64,000 bases of DNA, taken from NCBI RefSeq assembly GCF_001190925.1, contig NZ_CP011072.1:1-64000 (forward strand), read 5' to 3'. The position numbers and the translations under genes were made by a program. The notes below the pieces were generated by a model. It was not told where the DNA came from. It saw only the letters and a program-made list of their open reading frames with translations, and did no database searches. The stretch is from Azoarcus sp. CIB. GTDB taxonomy: Bacteria > Pseudomonadota > Gammaproteobacteria > Burkholderiales > Rhodocyclaceae. Below are positions 19,937 through 29,389 of the stretch, piece after piece (position 1 is the first letter of the stretch; the number at the start of each line of letters is the position of its first letter).

Positions 19937-21124
19937 ATGGCAACGAACCGCGTGACTTTCGACTGGGCCGACCCCCTGTATCTCGACAGCCAACTCACCG
20001 ACACCGAACGCATGGTGCGCGACAGCGCCCGCGCCTACTCCCAGGAGCGCCTGCTGCCGCGCGTGCAGGAAGCCTTCCGCCACGAGAAGACCGACCGCGC
20101 GATCTTCAACGAAATGGGCGAACTGGGCCTGCTCGGCGCAACGATCCCGGAGCAGTACGGCGGTTCCGGCATGAACTACGTGTGCTACGGCCTGATCGCC
20201 CGTGAAGTCGAGCGCGTCGATTCCGGCTACCGCTCGATGATGAGCGTGCAGAGCTCGCTCGTGATGGTGCCGATCAACGAATTCGGCTCCGAGGAAACCA
20301 AGCAGAAATACCTGCCCAAGCTCGCCACCGGCGAATGGGTGGGTTGCTTCGGCCTGACCGAGCCCAACCACGGCTCCGACCCCGGCAGCATGGTCACCCG
20401 CGCCAGGAAGGTCGACGGCGGCTACAGCCTGTCGGGCGCCAAGATGTGGATCACCAACAGCCCGATCGCCGACGTCTTCGTCGTGTGGGCGAAGGACGAC
20501 GCCGGCGACATCCGCGGCTTCGTGCTGGAAAAGGGCTGGAAGGGCCTGTCCGCCCCGGCGATCCACGGCAAGGTCGGCCTGCGCGCCTCGATCACCGGCG
20601 AGATCGTCATGGACGAGGTGTTCTGCCCCGAAGAAAACGCCTTCCCGACCGTGCGCGGCCTCAAAGGCCCCTTCACCTGCCTGAACTCGGCCCGCTACGG
20701 CATCGCCTGGGGCGCGCTCGGCGCCGCGGAAGCCTGCTACGAGACCGCACGCCAGTACACGATGGACCGCAAGCAGTTCGGCCGCCCGCTCGCCGCGAAC
20801 CAGCTGATCCAGAAGAAGCTCGCCGACATGCTGACCGAGATCACGCTGGGCCTGCAGGGCTGCCTGCGCCTGGGCCGCCTCAAGGACGAGGGCAACGCGC
20901 CGGTCGAACTGACCTCGATCATGAAGCGCAACTCCTGCGGCAAGTCGCTCGACATCGCCCGCGTCGCCCGCGACATGCTCGGCGGCAACGGCATCTCGGA
21001 CGAGTTCTGCATCGCGCGCCACCTCGTGAACCTCGAAGTGGTGAACACCTACGAGGGCACGCACGACATCCACGCGCTGATCCTCGGCCGCGCCATCACC
21101 GGCCTCGCCGCGTTCTCGAACTGA
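19937..21124 (+). CDS. gcdH: Glutaryl-CoA dehydrogenase
   Basis: GcdH is an FAD enzyme that oxidises and decarboxylates glutaryl-CoA to crotonyl-CoA, a late step in lysine, tryptophan and anaerobic benzoyl-CoA degradation. The 395-residue acyl-CoA dehydrogenase-fold protein shows [15 protein letters not shown] near 145 and [17 protein letters not shown] near 175. The catalytic Glu lies in [16 protein letters not shown] near 375, with GcdH-like context throughout ([15 protein letters not shown] near 100). GAGGAG lies 7 bases before the ATG. A GC-rich hairpin follows the stop. Confidence 0.95.
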   Translation: MATNRVTFDWADPLYLDSQLTDTERMVRDSARAYSQERLLPRVQEAFRHEKTDRAIFNEMGELGLLGATIPEQYGGSGMNYVCYGLIAREVERVDSGYRSMMSVQSSLVMVPINEFGSEETKQKYLPKLATGEWVGCFGLTEPNHGSDPGSMVTRARKVDGGYSLSGAKMWITNSPIADVFVVWAKDDAGDIRGFVLEKGWKGLSAPAIHGKVGLRASITGEIVMDEVFCPEENAFPTVRGLKGPFTCLNSARYGIAWGALGAAEACYETARQYTMDRKQFGRPLAANQLIQKKLADMLTEITLGLQGCLRLGRLKDEGNAPVELTSIMKRNSCGKSLDIARVARDMLGGNGISDEFCIARHLVNLEVVNTYEGTHDIHALILGRAITGLAAFSN

Positions 21125-21188
21125 GTTCCGCGAACTCGCCGCCCCGGCACCGACCTCATACGGGTCGGGCGCCCGGGCAAGGGCGACG

Positions 21189-21213
21189 ACCCCGGCCACC
21201 GGGGTTCCTTCTT
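21189..21213 (+). terminator. Terminator candidate after gcdH
   Basis: ACCCCGG/CCGGGGT with a 3-base loop is followed by TCCTTCTTCC, a weak T-rich tail. The rest of the 297-bp gap before the histidine kinase shows no gene. Confidence 0.5.
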
Positions 21214-21421
21214 CCTCCGGGACGCGACCGGGCAGCACCCGCCGGTCGCGGCTCATCCATCCGGCAACACATAGCTCCATCATTACCCGATTCCGGCACA
21301 CCGGCGTCATTGGTGCGCAACACGCCACAGCATCGGCCGGGCAGGACGGTAGAATTCTCCGACAAGCAGCCCGGGCGCCCCGCACTGGCGGTCCCGCGAC
21401 GCGCCAGGCCGGAGGAGCACG

Positions 21422-22582
21422 ATGGAAAAACCGACGGATGCGACCGCAGCGTGCAACGCGACGGACGCCGCCCGCATCACCGCGCTGATCAACCGCTCGC
21501 CGGTGGTGGCGATCGAATGGCGTAACCAGCCCGGTTGGCCGGTCGGCTTCGTCAGCGACGGCATCGCTCAATGGGGCTACAGCCGCGATGACTTCATCTC
21601 CGGCAACGTCCACTATGCCGACCTGATCCACGCCGACGACCGCCCGCGCATCGAGCGCGACGTCGCCGAACACCTCGCCAACGGTCCGGACGACTACCGC
21701 CAGGAATACCGCATCCGCACCGCCTCCGGCACGTGGATCTGGCTGGACGACCGCACCTGGCTCACGCGCGACGTACAGGGCGCGGTGACCGAGATCCACG
21801 GCGTGCTGCTCGACATCACCGCGACCAAGGCCGCCGAGGCCGAGGTGCGCCGCCTCAACGCCACGCTGGAAGACCGCGTCGCCGAACGCACCGCGCAGCT
21901 GCAGGCCGCCAACCAGGAACTGCGGTCGTTCTCCTACACCGTCTCGCACGACCTCAAGGCGCCGCTGCGCGGCATCGAGGGCTACAGCCAGCTGCTGCTC
22001 GACCAGTACCGCGACCGCCTCGACGAGGACGGCCGCCACTTCCTCATGAGCATCCGCCGCGGCGCGCTGACCATGCACGAGCTGATCGAGGACTTGCTCG
22101 CCTACTCGCGTATCGAGCGTCAGACCCTGGACATCCGCGCCGTCGATCTGCCCGCCGTCGTGCAGGGCGTGCTCGACGGCTTCGCACACGAGATCCAGAC
22201 CCGCGGAATCGAGGTCGTCACCAATGAGCTGCCGCCGCAGATCCGCACCGACCCGAGCGGGCTCACGCTGGTGCTGCGCAACCTCATCAGCAACGCCCTC
22301 AAATTCACCCGCGCCACGCCCGCAGCGCGCATCACGATCGATGCGTACCGGCGTGACCGTCACATCGTCCTGACGGTGGCGGACAACGGCGTGGGCTTCG
22401 ACATGAAGTATCATGATCGCATCTTCGAGATATTCCAGCGTCTGCATCGCGCCGAAGACTATCCCGGCACCGGCATAGGGCTCGCGCTGGTACGCAAGGC
22501 ACTGCAGCGCATGGGTGGAACGGTCTGGGCGGTCAGCGAACCGGGCCAGGGCGCGACCTTCCACGTGGAGCTTCGGCAATGA
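21422..22582 (+). CDS. PAS-domain sensor histidine kinase
   Basis: This 386-residue kinase lacks transmembrane segments and is probably cytoplasmic. A PAS/PAC module (about 20-145, ending GVLLDITATKAAEAEV) and a coiled coil lead to a HisKA domain. The phospho-accepting His is in SYTVSHDLKAPLRGIEGYSQ near 175. The HATPase has N box LISNALKFTR and G box VADNGVGFDMKYHDRIFEIFQ, with GTGIGLALVRKALQRMGG near the end. It resembles phytochrome-type kinases that pair with single-domain receivers. The next gene, which overlaps by ATGA, encodes exactly such a receiver. Confidence 0.92.
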   Translation: MEKPTDATAACNATDAARITALINRSPVVAIEWRNQPGWPVGFVSDGIAQWGYSRDDFISGNVHYADLIHADDRPRIERDVAEHLANGPDDYRQEYRIRTASGTWIWLDDRTWLTRDVQGAVTEIHGVLLDITATKAAEAEVRRLNATLEDRVAERTAQLQAANQELRSFSYTVSHDLKAPLRGIEGYSQLLLDQYRDRLDEDGRHFLMSIRRGALTMHELIEDLLAYSRIERQTLDIRAVDLPAVVQGVLDGFAHEIQTRGIEVVTNELPPQIRTDPSGLTLVLRNLISNALKFTRATPAARITIDAYRRDRHIVLTVADNGVGFDMKYHDRIFEIFQRLHRAEDYPGTGIGLALVRKALQRMGGTVWAVSEPGQGATFHVELRQ

Positions 22583-23010
22583 CAGGCGAGCACGGCGGAC
22601 GCAGCATCCTGCTGGTCGAGGACAATCCGGTCGACCTGGACCTCGCGCTGCGTGCCTTCGCGCGCCAGGGCCCGGACTGCAGGATCGAGGTCGCCCGCGA
22701 CGGCGAGGAGGCGCTCGCCTTCATCCGCCGCTGGGAACAGGGACACCCGCCGCCTGCCCTGGTGCTGCTGGACATCAAGCTGCCGCGCGTAAACGGGCTG
22801 GAGGTGCTGCGCCAGCTCAAGTCGCATCCGCGTTTCGGCTGCATTCCGGTCGTGATGCTCACGACCTCGGGCGAGGATGCCGACGTCGGCCAGGCCTACG
22901 AACTCGGCGCCAATTCCTACATCATCAAGCCGGTCAACTTCGCGCGCTTCATCGAGGTGACCGAACAGATCGAGCAATACTGGTGTCTGCTGAACGCACT
23001 TCCGAACTAG
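22579..23010 (+). CDS. Single-domain response regulator (Rcp1-like)
   Basis: This 143-residue receiver has no output domain. The acidic pocket is in ILLVEDNPVDLDLALRAF, the phospho-accepting Asp in LVLLDIKLPRVNGLEVLRQL near 64, and the conserved Thr and Lys in VVMLTTSGEDADVGQAYELG and SYIIKPVNF. Its start overlaps the kinase stop by 4 bases, and its 3' end overlaps the next gene by 28 bases. It is the probable phosphate acceptor of the upstream kinase. Confidence 0.93.
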   Translation: MTGEHGGRSILLVEDNPVDLDLALRAFARQGPDCRIEVARDGEEALAFIRRWEQGHPPPALVLLDIKLPRVNGLEVLRQLKSHPRFGCIPVVMLTTSGEDADVGQAYELGANSYIIKPVNFARFIEVTEQIEQYWCLLNALPN

Positions 23011-26000
23011 GCGGATTGCGCGTCCTCTACGTGGAGGACAACACCGCCGACGCCGACCTCGCGCAGCGCGTGCTCGCGGGCGTCGCCCCCGACATCGTGC
23101 TGGACGTCGTGCCCGCGCAGGCGGCGGCGCTGGCACGGCTGGAAGGCCCCCTGCCGTACGACCTGCTCTTGTCGGACCTGAAACTGCCCGGCGGGTCGGG
23201 CCTCGAGCTGCTCGCCGAGGTGCGCCAGCGCCAGCTGCCGCTCGCCGTCGTGATGCTCACCGGCTCGGGCGACCAGGTCGCCGCGCTGGCAGCGCTGAAG
23301 GCCGGTGCCGACGGCTACGTGGTCAAGCGCGGCGACTACCTCGCGCAGCTGCCTGCGACGCTGCACGCCGCCTTCGCGCGCTTCCTCGCCGCCCCGGTGC
23401 GCCGGCTGCCGCCGCTGCACGTCCTGTACGGCGAACACGACAACCGCCGCGCAACGCTGACGCGCCAGCACCTCGCCCGCCATGTGCCGCACATCCGCCT
23501 CGACATCGTAGCCAACGCCGCCGCGGTGCTCGCCGCCGTTCCGCCGGACCCGGCGCAGGCGCCCGACTTCGACGTCCTGCTGCTCGACACCGGCATCGGC
23601 GGCATGGACGGCCTCGAACTCGTGCGCGTGCTGCGCGAGCAGCGCGGCCTCGCGCGCCCCATCGTCCTGCTGACCGGCAGCGGCGCCGAGGAGATCGCGG
23701 CACAGGCGCTGAACGCCGGTGTAAACGACTGCATCGCGCGTTACGAGGGCTATCTCAACGCCCTGCCGGCGACGCTCGAAAAAGTGCGCGAGCAGGCCGA
23801 ACTGCTGCGCGAACGCGCCGAACTGCGGGCGACCAGCACACACCTCGCCTACCTCATGTCCGCGAGTCCGGTCGTGCTGTACACGCTGCGCATGCACGAC
23901 GGCAGCCTCGTCACGAACTGGGTCAGCGCGAACGTCGAACACATCATCGGCGGTTCCGTGGACGAGGTACTCGCCCCCGGATGGTGGCTCGCGCACCTGC
24001 ACCCGGCCGACCGCAAGGCGGTGCTCGACGCGCAGGCCGGCCTGCTGCGCGACGGCCACCTCGACCACGAATACCGCTTCGTCGCCGACGACGGCCACGT
24101 GATCTGGATCCGCGACCAGATGCGCGTGATGCGCGCGGACGGCGACGCCCCCCTCGAAGTGGTCGGCACCTGGACCGACATCACCGCGCCGAAGCGGGCC
24201 GAACAGCTCAAGGCCGCGCGCGGTTCGGTGCTCAACCGCCTGGTCGCAGGCGACCCGCTGCCGGTGATCCTCGAGGACGTCGTGCAACGCCTCGAACAGC
24301 TCGTTCCGCAGATGCGTGCGTCCATCCTGCTGCTCGACCCGGCGACCGGCCGCCTCACGCACGGCGCCGCGCCCCGGCTGCCCGACTACTACCGCGACGC
24401 CGTCGAGCAGCTGCAGCCGCAGGAGGGCATGGGCTCCTGCGGCACGGCGGCCGTGCGCGGCGAGCCGGTGATCGCCGCAGACGTGACGACGGACGACAAC
24501 TGGGTGGAGTTCCGCGACATCGCCGCGCGCGTCGGCTTCCGTGCCTGCTGGTCCTTCCCAGTCCGCGACGCCGGCGGCACGGTGCTCGGCACCTTCGCCG
24601 TGTACTTCGACACACCGCGCGAGGAGGACAAGGCCCTTGTCGCGATCATCGACGAATTCACGGCGATTACCGCTCTGGCAGTGCAGAAAGTGCGCTCAAA
24701 CGACGCACTGCGCCAAGCCGCGGCGGTGATCGAGAGCACCCGTGACGGCGTCATGATCACCGACCTCGACCGCCGCATCGTCAGCGTGAATCGCGCGTGG
24801 TGCGAGATGACGGGGTTCTCGCGCGACGAGGCGATCGGCCACGCGCCGCATTTGATGAAATCCGGCCTGCAGAACGACGCCTTCTACCGCCGCATGTGGA
24901 CACAGATCACGCGCACCGGCGACTGGCAGGGGGAAATCTGGAACCGGCGCAAGAACGGCGAACTGTACCCGCAGTGGCTCAGCATCAGCACCGTGCATGA
25001 CGACGAGCGCCGGCCGACGCACTACGTCGGGGTCATGACCGATATCAGCAAAATCAAGCAATCCGAAGCCCAGCTCGAGCACCTCGCGCACTACGACCCC
25101 CTCACCGACCTGCCCAACCGCCTGCTCGTGCAGTCGCGCCTGGAGCACGGCATCGAGCGCGCCGCGCGTCAGGGCAGCCACATCGGCGTGCTGTTCATCG
25201 ACCTCGACCGCTTCAAGACGATCAACGACAGCCTCGGCCACCGCGCCGGCGACGAAGCGCTGATCGCGATCGCACGCCGCCTGCGCGACTGCCTGAAGCG
25301 GGACGACACACTCGCGCGTTGGGGCGGCGACGAGTTCCTCGTCATCCTGGAAGACCTCGCCAAGCCGGACGAGGCCGCCCACGCCGCGCAGACCCTGATC
25401 GACCGGCTACGCGAGCCGCTGGAGCTCGCGGACGACCAGCCGGTGTATGTCGGTGCCAGCATCGGCGTGAGCATGTATCCGCAGGACGCACGTACCGCGG
25501 CACCGCTGATCCAGCATGCCGACACCGCCCTGAACCAGGCCAAGGCGCAGGGGCGCAACACCTACCGCTTCTTCACCGACGCGATGAGCGTGGAGGCGCA
25601 ACGCCACCTGAGCCTGGAACGACGACTGCGCCACGCCCTCGAGCACGAGCGCTTCGTGCTGCACTACCAGCCGCAGGTCGACATCGCCAGCGGCCGCATC
25701 GTCGGCTGCGAGGCGCTGCTGCGCTGGAACGATCCCGAGGAAGGCCTCGTCCCGCCGGGACGCTTCATCCCCTTCGCCGAGGAAAGCGGCCTGATCGTGC
25801 CGATCGGCGACTGGGCGCTACACTCCGCCTGCCAGCAGGCGCGCCGCTGGGCCGACGCCGGTCTGCCGCCGCTGCGGGTGTCGGTGAACCTGTCGGCGCG
25901 CCAGCTGTGGCAGGCCGAGCTGCCGGACCGCATCGCCGCGATCCTGAAGAGCACCGGCCTGCCGCCGCAGGCGCTGGAACTCGAGCTCACCGAGAGCATG

Positions 26001-26366
26001 ATCATGGGCCACGAGGCCCAGGCCGTCGAACGCCTCGGCCAGCTGCGCAGCATGGGCCTGCGGCTTGCGATCGACGACTTCGGCACCGGCTATTCCTCGC
26101 TGTCCTACCTGAAGAACCTGCCGATCGAGGTGCTCAAGATCGACCAGAGCTTCGTGCGCAACATCCCGCAGGACCGCAACGACATGGAGATCGCCGGCGG
26201 CATCATCGCGCTGGCACGCAAGCTCAACCTCGCCGTGACCGCCGAGGGCGTCGAGACCGCAGCCCAGCTCGCGTTCCTCGCCGAGCAGGGCTGCGACAGC
26301 TACCAGGGCTACCTGTTCAGCCGCCCGCTGCCGGCCGAGGAATTCGAGAAGCTGCTGACGCGCTGA
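22983..26366 (+). CDS. REC-REC-PAS-GAF-PAS-GGDEF-EAL cyclic-di-GMP protein
   Basis: This 1127-residue cytoplasmic protein starts at a GTG inside the end of the receiver gene. It begins with two receiver domains (about 8-125, phospho-Asp in LLLSDLKLPGGSG, and about 138-255, LLLDTGIGGMDG). A PAS (about 280-400), a GAF (about 420-560) and a second PAS (about 575-695) follow. The GGDEF domain has an intact RWGGDEF near 780. The EAL domain has the intact motif CEALLRWNDPEEG near 910 and DDFGTGYSSLSYLKNLP and TAEGVET further on. Both catalytic sites look usable, so direction of activity cannot be told. It is the likely output of the kinase-receiver pair. Confidence 0.9.
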   Translation: MSAERTSELGGLRVLYVEDNTADADLAQRVLAGVAPDIVLDVVPAQAAALARLEGPLPYDLLLSDLKLPGGSGLELLAEVRQRQLPLAVVMLTGSGDQVAALAALKAGADGYVVKRGDYLAQLPATLHAAFARFLAAPVRRLPPLHVLYGEHDNRRATLTRQHLARHVPHIRLDIVANAAAVLAAVPPDPAQAPDFDVLLLDTGIGGMDGLELVRVLREQRGLARPIVLLTGSGAEEIAAQALNAGVNDCIARYEGYLNALPATLEKVREQAELLRERAELRATSTHLAYLMSASPVVLYTLRMHDGSLVTNWVSANVEHIIGGSVDEVLAPGWWLAHLHPADRKAVLDAQAGLLRDGHLDHEYRFVADDGHVIWIRDQMRVMRADGDAPLEVVGTWTDITAPKRAEQLKAARGSVLNRLVAGDPLPVILEDVVQRLEQLVPQMRASILLLDPATGRLTHGAAPRLPDYYRDAVEQLQPQEGMGSCGTAAVRGEPVIAADVTTDDNWVEFRDIAARVGFRACWSFPVRDAGGTVLGTFAVYFDTPREEDKALVAIIDEFTAITALAVQKVRSNDALRQAAAVIESTRDGVMITDLDRRIVSVNRAWCEMTGFSRDEAIGHAPHLMKSGLQNDAFYRRMWTQITRTGDWQGEIWNRRKNGELYPQWLSISTVHDDERRPTHYVGVMTDISKIKQSEAQLEHLAHYDPLTDLPNRLLVQSRLEHGIERAARQGSHIGVLFIDLDRFKTINDSLGHRAGDEALIAIARRLRDCLKRDDTLARWGGDEFLVILEDLAKPDEAAHAAQTLIDRLREPLELADDQPVYVGASIGVSMYPQDARTAAPLIQHADTALNQAKAQGRNTYRFFTDAMSVEAQRHLSLERRLRHALEHERFVLHYQPQVDIASGRIVGCEALLRWNDPEEGLVPPGRFIPFAEESGLIVPIGDWALHSACQQARRWADAGLPPLRVSVNLSARQLWQAELPDRIAAILKSTGLPPQALELELTESMIMGHEAQAVERLGQLRSMGLRLAIDDFGTGYSSLSYLKNLPIEVLKIDQSFVRNIPQDRNDMEIAGGIIALARKLNLAVTAEGVETAAQLAFLAEQGCDSYQGYLFSRPLPAEEFEKLLTR

Positions 26367-26367
26367 G

Positions 26368-27336
26368 TCAGAACGGCGCGTCGCTCGCGGCCTCGGTGGC
26401 GAACGCGACACCCCCCGTGGCCGCCGGCGCCTCGCCGCCCTTGAGTTCGCCGCCCAGCGCCGCGACGACGGCCGGCAGCAGGCGCTGCAGCTCGCCGGTC
26501 ATCAGCGCGAAGCCCGCGTCGAACAGCGCGCGCGCGTCCTCCGCGCCCTGCTGGTCGAGGTTTTCCTTCACGACGTCGAGGAAATCCAGGCGCTTGATCT
26601 CGAATTTCTCGGTCAGCACGAAGCTCACGTGCTCGTCGAAGGTCAGCGCGAGACGGGTCGGCAGCTTGCCGGCGGTCAGGTGGCCGCGCACCTCGTCGCC
26701 TTCGAGCGGATGACGCACGTAGCGCACCGCGGCCTTGTCCTCGGTGACCGAACGCAGTTCGCAGTCCTGGTCGATCGTGAAGCCGGCGGGCGCCTCGCCG
26801 CCCGCGAGCCAGTCGGCCATCGCGCTGGTCGGCGACAGCTCCGTGCGCACCAGCGCGAGCGGCAGGGTGTCGAGAGTCTGGCGCAATACCTCCAGGACGT
26901 CCTCTGCACGGGCCTGGCTGGGCGCATCGATACCCAGCCACCCCCCGACAGGGTCGATCCAGGCGAAGGCCTTCCTGCGCCGTGTAAACGCGCGCGGCAG
27001 CAATTCCTGCAAAACCTGCTCGCGCAGATCCTTCATCTGCTTGCGCCCGGGCTTGTAGCCCTGCTGCTCGGCCAGCGCCTCGGCGCGTTCCTCGGCCTCC
27101 TGCTTGACCACCGACGAGGGCAGCAGCTTGTGCTCCACCCCCAGCGCGATCAGCCACTGGCCGCCGACGCGGTGCACGAGGAATTCGTCACCGGTGGGCG
27201 AGAGCCAGCCGCGGGTTTCCTGGTCCTGGCTGCCGCAGGGCACGAAGCGCTTGCGTGCGAGCTGTTCCTCCAGGGCTTCGGCCGTCATCGTCCAGCCGGC
27301 GGGAACGCGATAGATCTGCAGGTTCTTGAACCACAT
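26368..27336 (-). CDS. rdgC: Recombination-associated protein RdgC
   Basis: RdgC is a ring-forming, nonspecific DNA-binding protein that modulates RecA. The 322-residue sequence begins MWFKNLQIYRVPAGW, the family's N-terminal signature, and continues with VPCGSQDQETRGWLSP and DLREQVLQELLPRAFTRRRKAFAWID. Near the C-terminus, VSFVLTEKFEIKRLDFLDVV is characteristic. The 3' end lies one base past the convergent c-di-GMP gene stop. Length is slightly above the usual 300. Confidence 0.95.
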   Translation of the reverse strand: MWFKNLQIYRVPAGWTMTAEALEEQLARKRFVPCGSQDQETRGWLSPTGDEFLVHRVGGQWLIALGVEHKLLPSSVVKQEAEERAEALAEQQGYKPGRKQMKDLREQVLQELLPRAFTRRRKAFAWIDPVGGWLGIDAPSQARAEDVLEVLRQTLDTLPLALVRTELSPTSAMADWLAGGEAPAGFTIDQDCELRSVTEDKAAVRYVRHPLEGDEVRGHLTAGKLPTRLALTFDEHVSFVLTEKFEIKRLDFLDVVKENLDQQGAEDARALFDAGFALMTGELQRLLPAVVAALGGELKGGEAPAATGGVAFATEAASDAPF

Positions 27337-27381
27337 GGGAAATTCGTCCGTGTTGCGGGTTGTTCGGGAAATGCGGGCGCG

Positions 27382-27852
27382 CTACTGGATGCGGCCCGAC
27401 TCGGCGATCATCCGGATCACACGCAGGGTGTCGACGTCGGACTGGTGGTAGGCCGACTTGATGTATTCGACATAAGGGACATCGTCGACGGCGCCCTGTT
27501 CGGTCAGGGTCGTACGGTAGCGGAAGCGCAGCACCATCGTCTTCGGGGCCGGTTCCTCGATGCCGATCGTGAGGCTGCCGCCGGCATGCGCGTCGGTGCG
27601 CTCGGTGTCGAAACGCACCCATTCCATCGGCTGCAGCGTCACGTGGTCGCGGATCACCGCACTGCCGAACCTGAGCTCGCGCACCAGCTCGGTGTCGCTG
27701 CGCGACAGGATCGTGCACGCGTCCAGGCCGGGCAGGAAGGGGCGCGAATCCTCGGCGCGGCACAGCAGGCCGAACCACAGCTCCTCGCGCGTGAGCGGTG
27801 CGACGAGCGGATTGTCCGGGTCATTCACGACCAGCAGATGTTCAAAATTCAC
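27382..27852 (-). CDS. SRPBCC/AtaL-like (DUF1857) protein
   Basis: This 156-residue protein matches the pattern of a small START-like family (DUF1857): NFEHLLVVNDPDNPLVAPLTREELWFGLLCRAEDSR at the start and FRYRTTLTEQGAVDDVPYVEYIKSAYHQSDVDTL near the end. Function is unknown; such folds bind hydrophobic ligands. The start is a GTG that gives the family-typical NFEHL. An in-frame ATG farther upstream would run past the start of the divergent rsuA. Confidence 0.78.
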   Translation of the reverse strand: MNFEHLLVVNDPDNPLVAPLTREELWFGLLCRAEDSRPFLPGLDACTILSRSDTELVRELRFGSAVIRDHVTLQPMEWVRFDTERTDAHAGGSLTIGIEEPAPKTMVLRFRYRTTLTEQGAVDDVPYVEYIKSAYHQSDVDTLRVIRMIAESGRIQ

Positions 27853-27940
27853 CAGCAGGCTCCAAGTGCGGGGTCGATGCTCGGGTCGACCATGGTACCG
27901 GGGCGATAGTGTCCCACATGTTTCGGTTAGCATCCGACCC

Positions 27941-28657
27941 ATGCAAATCGAACGACTACTCCATTCCCAGGGGTTCGGCAGCCGCAAGGAATGCCGCGCC
28001 CTGATCCGTGCCGGCCTGGTCGCTGTCGCAGGCCGGATCCTCGATAACCCCGCCGAAGAGTTCGCGCCCGAGGGGCTCGAATTCAGCGTAGACGACGAAA
28101 CCTGGGTCTATCGCGAACAGGCCTACCTGATGCTGCACAAGCCCGCCGGCTATGAGTGCTCGCGTCATCCCCAGTTCCACCCCTCGGTGTTCGCGCTGCT
28201 GCCCGACATGCTGGCGAACCGCGACGTGCAGTGCGTCGGGCGGCTGGACCAGGACACCACCGGCCTGCTGCTGCTCTCCGACGACGGTCAGTTCATCCAC
28301 CGCTGGAGCTCGGGCAAGAAGCGCACGCCCAAGGTCTATGAGGTCACGATCAAGCATCCGGTCGACGATGCGCTGGTCGCGGCCCTGCTCGCGGGGGTCG
28401 AGCTCGTCGACGAACCGGCGCCGATCGCCGCGGCGGCCTGTCTGCAAACGGGGGAGCGGAGTCTAAGGCTCACGATCACCGAAGGCAAGTACCATCAGGT
28501 CAAGCGCATGCTCGCCGCAGCGGGCAACCGCGTCGAAGCCCTGCATCGCAGCGTCGTCGGCGGACTGGTCCTGCCCGGGGATCTCGCACCGGGCGAATGG
28601 TGTTGGCTCGACGAAGCCGACCTCACCCAACTCGCCACGTATTCCGAAGAAGCCTGA
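27941..28657 (+). CDS. rsuA: 16S rRNA pseudouridine synthase RsuA family
   Basis: This 238-residue enzyme isomerises a uridine in 16S rRNA (U516 in E. coli). An N-terminal S4-like RNA-binding region (MQIERLLHSQGFGSRKECRALIRAGLV) precedes the catalytic domain. The catalytic Asp is in VGRLDQDTTGLLLLSDDGQFIH, and GKYHQVKRMLAAAGNRVEALHR is the C-terminal motif. The ATG at 27941 agrees with family starts. It is divergent from the SRPBCC gene and is followed by a 950-bp gene-free region with origin-like features. Confidence 0.92.
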   Translation: MQIERLLHSQGFGSRKECRALIRAGLVAVAGRILDNPAEEFAPEGLEFSVDDETWVYREQAYLMLHKPAGYECSRHPQFHPSVFALLPDMLANRDVQCVGRLDQDTTGLLLLSDDGQFIHRWSSGKKRTPKVYEVTIKHPVDDALVAALLAGVELVDEPAPIAAAACLQTGERSLRLTITEGKYHQVKRMLAAAGNRVEALHRSVVGGLVLPGDLAPGEWCWLDEADLTQLATYSEEA

Positions 28658-28742
28658 ACACCGGCCCGCAACGGGCCATTCTGCACGGGCTGCGTCCGCA
28701 GCGTCGTTTCCGGACCGTGCTTCTTTCCCTCACTGCAGTCCA

Positions 28743-28773
28743 CGCTCCCCTTGTTCGAGGGGAGCGTCCCTTT
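28743..28773 (+). terminator. Intrinsic terminator candidate after rsuA
   Basis: CGCTCCCCT and AGGGGAGCG form a perfect 9-bp stem around TGTTCG, followed by TCCCTTTCC. An additional weaker hairpin, GGCCCG/CGGGCC, sits immediately after the stop (28663-28677). Confidence 0.6.
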
Positions 28774-28820
28774 CCGGGGGCACCCCGGCCGTCTCCCGCA
28801 GCCTCATGTTTTGTTCTTCT

Positions 28821-29040
28821 GTATTTATTTAAATTTAAAAGATAAAGAAGAAGATATAGGACAAATTTCTGTGGATAAGCGCTGATCACCCAATGCCTGT
28901 GCTGCTTTCAGCGTTGTAGAACCCCGTAGACAAGTGCCCGGTTCACCTGTGCACCGAATGTGACCCGTTTCGAGGGTCCGGGATTTTTCGGTCCTTGCCC
29001 ACAAAGTGTCCCAGTGCTCCTCCCGGACTTATCCACTGCG
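28821..29040. other. Origin-like unit A: AT-rich tract plus DnaA-box-like 9-mers
   Basis: A 40-base AT-rich stretch (28821-28860, with TTTAAATTTAAAAGATAAAG) is followed by a perfect DnaA box TGTGGATAA (28870-28878). Three weaker ones follow: CGTAGACAA (28925), TTGCCCACA (28995) and TTATCCACT (29029, 8 of 9). A block GGTTCACCTGTG is at 28940. Every one of these recurs at the same offset in unit B, 569 bp downstream. The architecture of a melting region next to boxes is that of a bacterial replication origin. Its function as an origin is inferred. Confidence 0.7.
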
Positions 29041-29389
29041 GAGTCGGTTTCGGAGACGGAACGGCCACGGTCGTCCTGCCGGCTGAATGCGGTCAAGGCC
29101 GAGCTTCTACCGTGGGACCATCCCGGTGCAGTTGTCGCAAGATCGCGCACGCGTCTCGTTTGCGTAGGGTGATGCAACGCTCGAACGCAACGCGCGGCTA
29201 AATCCGCTTTCACTGCCAAGTCCGCTGCGAGGTACGCCGAGTCGTAGGGCGGGAGTAGCCGAAGGCGCATCCCGCCATTCCTCGTCTATCGTGCCTCGCA
29301 CGTCAGCTTGGCGGGATACGCTGCGCTGCTCCCGCCCTACGAACGTTCGTGCGATTGCCTTGACGCCGTTGTTTAGGGTTTTGCTTTTA
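29041..29389. other. Spacer between the two origin-like units
   Basis: This 349-bp gene-free spacer holds the REP-like element (29242-29342) and, touching its right end, the 12-bp palindrome ACGAACGTTCGT (29339-29350). I see no coding frame with a ribosome binding site and no perfect DnaA box in it. Confidence 0.6.
29242..29342. repeat. REP-like palindromic element between the origin-like units
   Basis: Perfect 14-bp outer arms (TCGTAGGGCGGGAG and its complement) enclose imperfect inner arms CATCCCGCC/GGCGGGATA. It shares the GTAGGGCGG start and AGCCGAAGGCG motif with the element at 19682-19778, so both belong to one dispersed family. Confidence 0.8.
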
